From NCBI GenBank assembly GCA_027017025.1, contig JALURH010000132.1, forward strand, positions 1 to 11,621: DNA of 11,621 nucleotides, read 5' to 3'. Position 1 is the first letter of the stretch. Each line of letters opens with the position of its first letter. The translations under genes were made by a program, and so were the position numbers. Shown here in pieces: positions 6,415 through 11,621 of this stretch. Source of the DNA: Thermofilaceae archaeon. Its GTDB lineage: Archaea > Thermoproteota > Thermoprotei > Thermofilales > Thermofilaceae. The notes beneath the pieces are model-generated. The model saw only the letters and a program-made list of their open reading frames with translations. It ran no database searches and was not told the DNA's origin.

Positions 6415-6425
6415 TATCAGCGATA
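6415..6425. promoter_or_regulatory. Candidate second operator: TATC-AGC-GATA
   Basis: A short inverted repeat with the same TATC/GATA half-sites as the palindrome at 6376-6391 touches the upstream edge of the ECF promoter box, where TFB would bind. The arms are only 4 bp, so chance is a real alternative. Confidence 0.35.
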
Positions 6426-6432
6426 TATTTTA
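6422..6432 (+). promoter_or_regulatory. TATA-like box of the ECF transporter operon
   Basis: GATATATTTTA is centred about 31 nt before the GTG at 6458, predicting a leaderless or nearly leaderless transcript. Confidence 0.5.
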
Positions 6433-6457
6433 ATCTATATTAACACAGTTTTGATAC

Positions 6458-7255
6458 GTGAGCGGGGAAAAAACTGTTAGTAGAAAAGTAACGTGGGTTC
6501 ATATAGTTACTTTTGCGTTCGCAACAGCTATATCATATGTCCTAGCTGTTGTCTCCAGCCTTATATTCCCCGTCCTAGGCGCCCCCGGGGTATCTGCACT
6601 CTATGTTGCCGCAGCTATATACGTTCCACTAGGTATATGGATGGGTATGTGGGGTGCCCTAGCTGGCTACTTTAGCTGCTTCTTCCTGGGGCTATACCCC
6701 ACAGGCTACTCTGTTGTACAATCACTTGTATGGTCTTTCGCAGACTTCCTCGAAGCTCTAATGCCTGCACTTGTCTTCAGGCTTGGTAGAGTTGACCCAG
6801 ACTTTACGGTTAAGAGACCTAAGGCGGCGAAGTTGTTGCCACTATTCATCTCCTCTGGGACGGTGCTCCTACTCCTCGGTATAGTTGTTCAAGTCCTGTG
6901 GGGAGCTACCTACGGTGAACCATTCACAACATTCTATGTTTTCGCTGTCTACGTTGGTAGTGTACTAGCTATAGTAGGTATAGTGTTGGGTCTCTTCGCT
7001 GGAGACAAGAAAACCTGGATGGCGCATATAGCTGGCATAATACTTGCCTCAGTTGTCTCCGGGGTATGGGGCTCAGGTACGCTAACCGTATTTAACTTCC
7101 CACCACCTCTGCCAGCTGAGCTTTTCTGGCCTATATTCGTTGGCTGGGTTATGGGGGACCTCATAGTCCTCTCCATTATAGGTACAGCCCTCCTAGTATC
7201 GCTTACACCAGTATTTAAGAGAACAGGTCTCTACGTTAAGGGGTGGTGGTCCTAA
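6458..7255 (+). CDS. ECF transporter S component (substrate-binding membrane subunit)
   Basis: A 265-aa membrane protein with about six to seven hydrophobic segments (near 14-37, 45-80, 84-108, 126-148, 156-181, 189-208, 221-250). The first half has the look of an ECF S component: an N-terminal helix with small residues, the PLGIWMGMWGALAGYFSCFFLGLYPTG region (57-83), and VWSFADFLEALMPALVFRLG (91-110). S components bind the vitamin, nucleobase or metal and dock on EcfT. The substrate cannot be read from the sequence; I do not recognise a ThiT, BioY, RibU or similar signature. It is longer than classical S components (about 180-200 aa), with extra C-terminal helices. The GTG at 6458 is the first possible start (in-frame TGA at 6452-6454). 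EcfT follows after 3 nt, and the divergent HTH-PRTase regulator suggests control by a nucleotide-related signal. Confidence 0.78.
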   Translation: MSGEKTVSRKVTWVHIVTFAFATAISYVLAVVSSLIFPVLGAPGVSALYVAAAIYVPLGIWMGMWGALAGYFSCFFLGLYPTGYSVVQSLVWSFADFLEALMPALVFRLGRVDPDFTVKRPKAAKLLPLFISSGTVLLLLGIVVQVLWGATYGEPFTTFYVFAVYVGSVLAIVGIVLGLFAGDKKTWMAHIAGIILASVVSGVWGSGTLTVFNFPPPLPAELFWPIFVGWVMGDLIVLSIIGTALLVSLTPVFKRTGLYVKGWWS

Positions 7256-7258
7256 GAG

Positions 7259-8092
7259 ATGCCTACAGTACTACGAGAACTAACTGGTGTAGAAGCATCC
7301 TCAGAGAAATATATGGGGCTTCACGTAGCCGCTAAAATATTCGTCCCTTTTTCTCTATCTCTCTCAATCTTATTCACCAAAGACCCCTACTCGGCAATTA
7401 TCCTCGTCTTAATTAGCTTAAGTATATGTCTAGTTGCTGGAATCCCGCTCTCGCTCCTGAAGAGGTACCTGGTTGTTATAGGTAGTATGACTAGTTTCAT
7501 AGCATTATCCTTCGTGTTGTTTACCCACATACCTGGTAAAACGATATATGAGGCGACGATACTTAGTTTCCAGGCGGAGAAAGGCGTTTTTGAGTGGAAA
7601 ATATCTGTTACGGATAGAGGCCTACTTTATATAGCTATATTCACATCTAGGATATTCGCTATGATCTTCTCAGCCCTACTTCTCTTAGGCACGGTAACGG
7701 ATAGAGATATTATATGGGGGCTTAGGAGCATAGGTTTACCCTTCGGCGTATGTGTAGCTGTTTCACTATTCTTCCGGGGTATACAGCTCTTTGTATCAGA
7801 TTTCTATACGGTTAGGGAAGCTATGATGGCTCGAGGCGTAGATTTCGCCAAAACTTCTCTCGCCAAGAAGTTCCTGCTATACGTTAACGCCCTCATACCT
7901 ATACTCTCCTTGATGATTACTAGGAGCTTCGAGGTATCTATGGCTCTAGAGGCTAGGGGTATAGCTCCAGGCACAAAAACATCCACTATATACCATACCT
8001 ATAAGATGGGGAGAAGAGACTATATTGTTGTAGCATTTTCAACCCTACTGGTAGCCATATACGCTGGGTGGTATCTGTGGCCAGCGTGGTAG
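7259..8092 (+). CDS. ecfT: ECF transporter transmembrane coupling protein EcfT
   Basis: A 277-aa protein with four to five membrane segments near 26-66, 72-92, 122-145, 160-178 and 256-274. A long cytoplasmic coupling region contains the two signature ARG motifs, MARG at 190-193 and EARG at 231-234, set in REAMMARGVDF and SMALEARGIAPG. In EcfT these two helices carry the Ala-Arg-Gly motifs that contact the ATPase pair. TDRDIIWGLRSIGLP (147-161) is also typical of the family. The ATG at 7259 is preceded by GGGGTGGTGG (7241-7250), a good ribosome binding match. Its stop at 8090-8092 lies inside the 5' end of the ATPase gene, as expected for a coupled operon. Confidence 0.93.
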   Translation: MPTVLRELTGVEASSEKYMGLHVAAKIFVPFSLSLSILFTKDPYSAIILVLISLSICLVAGIPLSLLKRYLVVIGSMTSFIALSFVLFTHIPGKTIYEATILSFQAEKGVFEWKISVTDRGLLYIAIFTSRIFAMIFSALLLLGTVTDRDIIWGLRSIGLPFGVCVAVSLFFRGIQLFVSDFYTVREAMMARGVDFAKTSLAKKFLLYVNALIPILSLMITRSFEVSMALEARGIAPGTKTSTIYHTYKMGRRDYIVVAFSTLLVAIYAGWYLWPAW

Positions 8093-9765
8093 AAATCAAG
8101 GACCTCTGGTGGCGCTATGAGGGGAGTAAGCAGGAGGTACTACGTGGCGTAAACCTCTCCATAGAGCGGGGAGAGTTTGCGGCAATAATGGGTCCATCTG
8201 GGGCCGGTAAAACTACGTTAGTACTCACCTTGAATGGCTCTATACCCCAGAGGATACCTGGGGAATTTAGGGGTAGGGTTAATGTGCTCGGCATGGATAC
8301 CTTGAGTCACGATGTTACCGAGATAGCTAGGCGTGTAGCCCTAGTGTTTGAGGACCCTGAGATACAATTCGTTATGAGCACTGTCGAAGATGAGATTATT
8401 TTAGCGTTGGAGCCATTAGGTCTGCCTAGAGATGAAATAAGGAGTAGGGTAGAGTGGTCACTAGAGCTTGTTGGTTTAGATAAAAGTTTCTTGGGGAGAC
8501 ATCCCTATCAGCTCTCGGGTGGCGAGAAACAGCGTGTAGCTATAGCTACTGCACTTGCTAGGCAACCAGATATCCTCGTCCTAGATGAACCAACATCTGA
8601 TCTAGACCCTATAGGCAAGGAGGAGGTGATCTCAGCTATCCGGAGCCTCCGCAGGGAACTCGATATAACTATAGTTATGGTTGAGCATGAATCGGAGATT
8701 GTGGCGGAGTTTGCCGATAGAATCTATATATTGGATAGAGGTAGGGTGGTGCTCGACGGTGAATCATATAATGTATTCCGGGAGATAGATAAAGTAAAGG
8801 AGCACGCTGTTTATCCCCCCGAGTACATCGAGCTTGCATCTAGGATAAGGCTGGATGGTATACCTAGGACGCTTGAGGAACTTATAGATAGACTTAGAGG
8901 GTATAGCCTAGAGGTGAAACCATTTAGGCATGTAGCTGGTGGCGGGGGAGGAGAAGCTATCCTGAAGTGTAGGGACATATACTTCACCTACCCCGATGGT
9001 GTCGAGGCACTAAAGGGGGTTAGCTTAGATATCAGGAGGGGAGAGCTTATAGCTCTAACGGGGCCAAATGGTAGCGGTAAAACCACGCTAGCTAAGATAT
9101 TCGCTGGGCTACTTAAACCCACTAGAGGTGTTGTCGAAGTACTGGGTAAACCACTAGACACCTATGATAGACAGGCTCTATCGTCTATAGTTGGATATGT
9201 TTACCAGAACCCTGAGCACCAAATATTTAACCAATCTGTGTGGGATGAGGTAGCTTTTGGATTAAGGATAAGGAGTAGGAGTGTAGAAGATGTTAGCGGG
9301 AGGGTTGAGGAGGCGTTGAAGATGTTTAACCTATATGGGTTGAGGAGGGAGCACCCATTTTTCCTCAGCAAGGGCGAGAAGAGGAGGCTTGCCCTCGCCT
9401 CGATATATGTACTTAACCCCAAGGTTCTAATAGTTGATGAACCAACTACTGGCCAGGACAAGAGGTTTAGTGAAGCCTTAATAAAGCTATTTAGGGAGAT
9501 GGTTTCTAGCGGTAAAACAGTTATAGTTATTACCCACACCATACCTCTAGCTGCGAGATACTCCGATAGGATGATTGTCTTAAAGGATGGTAGGGTTTTA
9601 GCTGAGGGGTCTCCGCATGAGATACTCTCCAAGGTGGAGGTTGTTAGGGAGGGTAGGTTAATTACGCCGCAGACAGCTAGGATATATAGTAGCCTTGATC
9701 TCCCACCACCACCTCCACTGAGTGTTGAAGAATTCTTGGAGAGAGTTACTGTAAAGATTCGGTAA
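8068..9765 (+). CDS. ecfA: Fused double ATPase of the ECF transporter (EcfA-EcfA')
   Basis: A single 565-aa chain with two ABC ATPase domains, replacing the separate EcfA and EcfA' of many bacteria. Domain 1 has Walker A GPSGAGKTT (42-50), signature LSGGEKQR (149-156), Walker B ILVLDEP (169-175), D-loop SDLD and switch His207. Domain 2 has Walker A GPNGSGKTT (332-340), Q-loop YQNPEHQIF (379-387), signature LSKGEKRR (433-440), Walker B VLIVDEP (453-459) and switch His490. A glycine-rich linker (291-295) precedes domain 2. In domain 1 the expected Q-loop glutamine is glutamate (VFEDPEIQF, E95); in domain 2 the signature reads SKG rather than SGG. The two ATP sites may therefore be unequal. GTG starts at 8068, 8077 and 8086 are all possible: 8077 has GGTGG at a good distance, and 8086 gives the most family-like N-terminus. 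All overlap the end of ecfT. Confidence 0.93.
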   Translation: MVSVASVVEIKDLWWRYEGSKQEVLRGVNLSIERGEFAAIMGPSGAGKTTLVLTLNGSIPQRIPGEFRGRVNVLGMDTLSHDVTEIARRVALVFEDPEIQFVMSTVEDEIILALEPLGLPRDEIRSRVEWSLELVGLDKSFLGRHPYQLSGGEKQRVAIATALARQPDILVLDEPTSDLDPIGKEEVISAIRSLRRELDITIVMVEHESEIVAEFADRIYILDRGRVVLDGESYNVFREIDKVKEHAVYPPEYIELASRIRLDGIPRTLEELIDRLRGYSLEVKPFRHVAGGGGGEAILKCRDIYFTYPDGVEALKGVSLDIRRGELIALTGPNGSGKTTLAKIFAGLLKPTRGVVEVLGKPLDTYDRQALSSIVGYVYQNPEHQIFNQSVWDEVAFGLRIRSRSVEDVSGRVEEALKMFNLYGLRREHPFFLSKGEKRRLALASIYVLNPKVLIVDEPTTGQDKRFSEALIKLFREMVSSGKTVIVITHTIPLAARYSDRMIVLKDGRVLAEGSPHEILSKVEVVREGRLITPQTARIYSSLDLPPPPPLSVEEFLERVTVKIR

Positions 9766-9781
9766 AAACTACAAATAGCTT

Positions 9782-9801
9782 CCTCCCGTATTATAGGGAG
9801 G
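9782..9801 (+). promoter_or_regulatory. Hairpin that pairs the ribosome binding site of the HAD gene
   Basis: CCTCCC (9782-9787) is the perfect complement of GGGAGG (9796-9801) across an 8-nt A/T loop. The right arm is the Shine-Dalgarno-like stretch 2 nt before the ATG at 9804. In a read-through ECF transcript it could hide the ribosome site. It might also act as a weak 3' end structure for the ATPase mRNA. Confidence 0.4.
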
Positions 9802-9803
9802 GT

Positions 9804-10541
9804 ATGTCTAAAATACCCTTTAGCGACATAGTGCTATACGTATTTGATTTCGATGGGACACTAGTAGATAGCTACTCCTGTCTACCCAGTGTTTGGATGA
9901 AAATAGCCTCTCTACTTGGTGTACCGGGGGAGAGAGTTAAAGACTTTATTAGAGAGGTCTTGGTTGAGGAGGATATAGGTGAGAGTACGTCATCCTTCAC
10001 CTCAAATAGAGTCCCTCTGTGGGTGCAGAGGGCTCTAGGGAGGCTAGGCCTAGATGTACCTAGGGTGGACTGGGAGGCGTTAACTAATGTTTTCTGGGAG
10101 GAGAGGACTAGGGGGACAAGGGTTCTGCCATGTGCTAGGGAGATACTTGAATACTTGAGGAGTAGGGGTAGGCTGGTGGCTAGTGTATCGGGTGGAGATG
10201 GAGTTAAGTCTATGAAGCGGAGGAGGATAAGGGAAAGCGGCTTAGAGAAGTATTTCTCAGATATAGTTGTCTCCGGGGAAGACGTAGCCTCCAAGGTTGA
10301 TGCATTAAATCTCCTCCTCAGGAAATACGGCTTAGGTAAGAACCAACTACTATTTATAGATGACAAAGTTGAGCCGATAAATAGGGCGGCTAAAGCAGGC
10401 TACCTAACGGTTAGGGTAGGCTTTAAACCACTCTTCGAGAGGGGATGGGTTGGCGAATGCAGCCCTACGCTATTCGTCAAAGATCTCTGCATACTACTTA
10501 AAGTTATTAGGAGGCATCGAATCAATCAACTTCCCTACTAA
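9804..10541 (+). CDS. HAD-superfamily phosphatase (phosphoglycolate phosphatase-like)
   Basis: A 245-aa protein with all four HAD motifs. Motif I is FDFDGTLVDS (14-23), with nucleophile Asp15 and acid/base Asp17. Motif II is the SVSGG stretch (127-131), motif III is Lys164, and motif IV is LLFIDDKVEPINRAAKAG (183-199), with Asp186 and Asp187 for Mg2+. The helical region between motifs I and II (about 25-105) is a type C1 cap, as in phosphoglycolate phosphatase and beta-phosphoglucomutase relatives. The substrate is unknown: a small phosphorylated metabolite or nucleotide is likely. The ATG at 9804 follows GGGAGG very closely, and this ribosome site lies in a hairpin. It starts 38 nt after the ATPase gene and may be the last gene of the ECF transcript. 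The neighbourhood hints at nucleotide metabolism, but this is weak. Confidence 0.85.
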   Translation: MSKIPFSDIVLYVFDFDGTLVDSYSCLPSVWMKIASLLGVPGERVKDFIREVLVEEDIGESTSSFTSNRVPLWVQRALGRLGLDVPRVDWEALTNVFWEERTRGTRVLPCAREILEYLRSRGRLVASVSGGDGVKSMKRRRIRESGLEKYFSDIVVSGEDVASKVDALNLLLRKYGLGKNQLLFIDDKVEPINRAAKAGYLTVRVGFKPLFERGWVGECSPTLFVKDLCILLKVIRRHRINQLPY

Positions 10542-10565
10542 GGTTAGGTAAAACCGCTCCGGGAA

Positions 10566-10574
10566 GCTATATTA
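10566..10574 (+). promoter_or_regulatory. TATA-like box of the toxin-antitoxin-like operon
   Basis: GCTATATTA is centred about 29 nt before the ATG at 10600, which fits leaderless initiation. A second A/T stretch (10588-10595) is too close to the start to act as a TATA box for this gene. Confidence 0.4.
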
Positions 10575-10599
10575 CGGGGAATACCAACTATATATCAGG

Positions 10600-10842
10600 A
10601 TGGAGGTTGAGATTCCAAGTAGGCTTCTGGAGAAATGGGCTAGGGAGGATGAGGAGTTTCGTAGGATTAGGCGTAGGTGTGCTGACTGGGACTTCATAAA
10701 TAAGCAGCCACCACACATCAAGGCGGCTCTAATCTACTTCATAGAGAGGGGAGATAGGTACGTAGCTGCACAGATCGCAGGGCTTAGCCTAGATGAATTC
10801 AATGAACTGAGGAAACAGGCCAAGATTCCGGTGGTAATCTAG
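10600..10842 (+). CDS. UPF0175-like small protein, putative antitoxin
   Basis: An 80-aa protein. The first half is highly charged (EDEEFRRIRRRCADWDF, 16-32). The second half resembles the UPF0175 helix-turn-helix: ALIYFIERGDRYVAAQIAG followed by LSLDEFNELRKQAKIP, compared with the family layout of a short helix, a residue pair such as RGD/EGK, AAxLAG, S-x-x-EF and a closing xIP. UPF0175 proteins are antitoxins usually encoded just before a PIN-domain (DUF3368) toxin. Here the stop overlaps the GTG of a PIN-type gene by one base, the classic antitoxin-toxin arrangement. A 64-bp block inside this gene (10645-10708) is repeated perfectly in the related gene at 11379. UPF0175 membership is by resemblance; the charged N-terminal half is not typical and may define a separate subfamily. 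Confidence 0.8.
   Translation: MEVEIPSRLLEKWAREDEEFRRIRRRCADWDFINKQPPHIKAALIYFIERGDRYVAAQIAGLSLDEFNELRKQAKIPVVI
10645..10722 (+). repeat. 78-bp direct repeat, copy 1 (first 64 bp perfect)
   Basis: Matches 11430-11507 at 76 of 78 positions; 10645-10708 is identical base for base. It encodes EDEEFRRIRRRCADWDFINKQ and a few following residues. Identity falls away sharply on both sides. Confidence 0.97.
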
Positions 10843-11258
10843 TGATAGCTGTATTAGATGCCTGCTTCATAATCGATTGGTCAAGCTACAGGAACAAACA
10901 TCTGCTAGAAGAATTCTTCAAGACAATGTATATCCACGAGGAAGTTTTGAGGCAAGTTAGATCTCCAGTAGCTATAGAGTACCTAGGGAGACTATTTACC
11001 AGCGGGGTACTAAGGCTCTACCCATGGTCTAATACCGAGGAAAAAGAGTTTAATAAACTTAGAGACGAGGTAACGAGGGACCCTAGGATTCCGTCCCTCG
11101 AAAGACCCGATATAATCTGTCTAGTAATGGCTAAAACCCTGGATTCGGTACTACTTAGCGAGAATCTCGGGATACATAGGGTTGTGCAGTTTCACCCAAG
11201 GTATCGGGGCTTGAGGCTCTGGACATCGCTTGAACTCCTCGAAAAACATGGTTTATAG
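10842..11258 (+). CDS. PIN-domain-like protein, putative ribonuclease toxin
   Basis: A 138-aa protein with the PIN layout. The first strand carries VLDACFIIDW (4-13) with Asp6. A helix carries IHEEVLRQV (31-39) with Glu33/Glu34. A third acidic position is in RPDIICLVMAK (88-98, Asp90), and a fourth is in DSVLLSENLGI (101-111), where Glu107 stands at the place usually held by Asp. These would chelate the metal for RNA cleavage. Length and order fit DUF3368-like VapC relatives that pair with UPF0175 antitoxins. The GTG start at 10842 shares its first base with the upstream stop (TAGTG), so translation is coupled to the antitoxin. A 48-aa reading frame starts 11 nt before its stop. The match is by motif spacing only, and the substitution in the fourth acidic site leaves activity open. 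Confidence 0.8.
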   Translation: MIAVLDACFIIDWSSYRNKHLLEEFFKTMYIHEEVLRQVRSPVAIEYLGRLFTSGVLRLYPWSNTEEKEFNKLRDEVTRDPRIPSLERPDIICLVMAKTLDSVLLSENLGIHRVVQFHPRYRGLRLWTSLELLEKHGL

Positions 11259-11394
11259 AGAGGTTATACAGGTAAGTAGTACTGAAGAATTTTTAAGTTA
11301 TATCCAGGAATATACCATGGATACAGCACACCTATTTAGGGAGAGTAGACTAAGGGAGGCGGTTAGGAGGCTAGAGGAATGGCTGGAGAAATAA
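11248..11394 (+). CDS. Small overlapping ORF, 48 aa, unknown
   Basis: An ATG at 11248 opens a 48-codon frame ending in TAA at 11392-11394. It begins 11 nt inside the PIN gene and ends 16 nt inside the next antitoxin-like gene, bridging the gap exactly. The peptide starts MVYREVIQVSSTEEFLSYIQ, and its C-terminal half (about 23-48, AHLFRESRLREAVRRLEEWL and EK) is a strongly amphipathic charged helix without membrane or metal-binding features. I do not recognise it. The overlaps at both ends and AGG/AGA/ATA codon use like its neighbours favour a real gene. No good ribosome site precedes it, so it would depend on termination of PIN translation. It may be an extra component of the second toxin-antitoxin unit or the remnant of a broken antitoxin. 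Confidence 0.5.
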   Translation: MVYREVIQVSSTEEFLSYIQEYTMDTAHLFRESRLREAVRRLEEWLEK

Positions 11395-11621
11395 AACCCC
11401 CAGATAATCTTGTTAAGAAGTGGATTGAAGAGGATGAGGAGTTTCGTAGGATTAGGCGTAGGTGTGCTGACTGGGACTTCATAAATAAGCAGCAGCCACA
11501 CATCAAGCTAGCGTTGCTGATCTATATTGAGACGGGAGATATTTATAAAGCTTCTAGAATAGCTAAGTTAAGTCTCTGGGAATTTAATGAAATTAGGAAA
11601 AAAGCTAAAATTCCGAGTATA
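11379..11621 (+). CDS. Second UPF0175-like putative antitoxin, cut at window end
   Basis: From the ATG at 11379, 81 codons run to the window edge without a stop, so the gene is 3'-partial, although it lines up almost to the end of its 80-aa paralogue (both reach KIP near the C-terminus). It shares the exact EDEEFRRIRRRCADWDFINKQ block with the 10600 gene, about 60% identity over the C-terminal 38 residues (LSLWEFNEIRKKAKIP matches LSLDEFNELRKQAKIP), and almost nothing in the first 14 residues beyond a KKW/EKW match. GGAGG at 11366-11370 lies 8 nt before the ATG and supports this start. Its 3' third is clearly richer in A/T than the paralogue, so the two copies were not produced by one simple recent duplication. 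A PIN-type partner is expected just past the window. Confidence 0.75.
   Translation, partial: MAGEIKPPDNLVKKWIEEDEEFRRIRRRCADWDFINKQQPHIKLALLIYIETGDIYKASRIAKLSLWEFNEIRKKAKIPSI
11430..11507 (+). repeat. 78-bp direct repeat, copy 2 (first 64 bp perfect)
   Basis: The second copy of the block at 10645-10722, in the same reading frame and offset by 785 bp. The two differences lie at 11494-11495 (AG for CA), changing one glutamine codon context to QQP from QPP. Confidence 0.97.

Noticed and set aside
9872..10366. 164-codon minus-strand open frame inside the HAD gene, and a similar one at 9201-9632 inside the ATPase gene
   Set aside because: Both lie fully inside genes with intact catalytic motifs and have serine/leucine-rich shadow composition.
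1..11621. Many short TATAGCTAT, CTAGG and AGCT palindromes scattered through the window
   Set aside because: They follow from codon choice (ATA for Ile, GCT for Ala, CTA for Leu, AGG for Arg) inside genes and show no regular spacing, so they are not treated as a repeat family.
10600..11621. Reading the 64-bp repeat as an attachment site or transposon end
   Set aside because: Both copies lie mid-gene in the same frame, there are no inverted termini, target duplications or integrase/transposase genes, and the intervening DNA encodes normal toxin-antitoxin-like genes.

Overview
The window looks like a hyperthermophilic archaeon of the Thermoproteota (crenarchaeal type). The signs are AGG/AGA arginine and ATA isoleucine codons throughout, A/T-rich TATA-like boxes placed 25-30 nt before start codons with almost no leader, frequent GTG/TTG starts, tightly packed and overlapping genes, and archaeal-type families (fused EcfA ATPase, HTH-phosphoribosyltransferase regulator, PIN/small-antitoxin pairs). 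The genus cannot be fixed from the sequence alone. No tRNA, rRNA, CRISPR array or insertion sequence was seen, and no gap between genes exceeds about 140 nt.

Layout. Positions 1-311 (minus) hold the N-terminus of a protein with a PqqD-like peptide-binding domain, cut by the window edge. 397-810 (minus) is a small four-helix membrane protein. A divergent promoter region (811-948) separates it from an unrecognised 157-aa protein (949-1422). An LctP-family lactate permease (1461-2819) follows with its own promoter. 2862-5639 is a compact four-gene unit: a Tat-type DUF362 protein, a Tat-type NapG/MauM-like polyferredoxin, a NapH-like membrane Fe-S protein, and a 6-oxopurine-type phosphoribosyltransferase.

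Convergent to that unit, with a 1-nt gap, lies a predicted HTH-phosphoribosyltransferase transcription regulator (5641-6381, minus). Divergent from the regulator is a complete energy-coupling-factor (ECF) uptake transporter: S component (6458-7255), EcfT (7259-8092) and a double EcfA ATPase on one chain (8068-9765). A HAD phosphatase (9804-10541) follows. TATC/GATA inverted repeats sit on both promoters of the regulator/ECF intergenic region, which suggests the regulator controls itself and the transporter. With the purine-type phosphoribosyltransferase next door, uptake and salvage of a nucleobase-like compound is a reasonable but unproven reading.

The right end (10600-11621) is a toxin-antitoxin-like island: a UPF0175-like small protein, a PIN-domain protein, a 48-aa overlapping small ORF, and a second UPF0175-like protein that runs off the window, all coupled by short overlaps. 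The two antitoxin-like genes share a 64-bp perfect repeat (76 of 78 bp over the wider block) inside otherwise diverged genes. That pattern looks like recent gene conversion or mosaic recombination and is the most unusual signal in the window.
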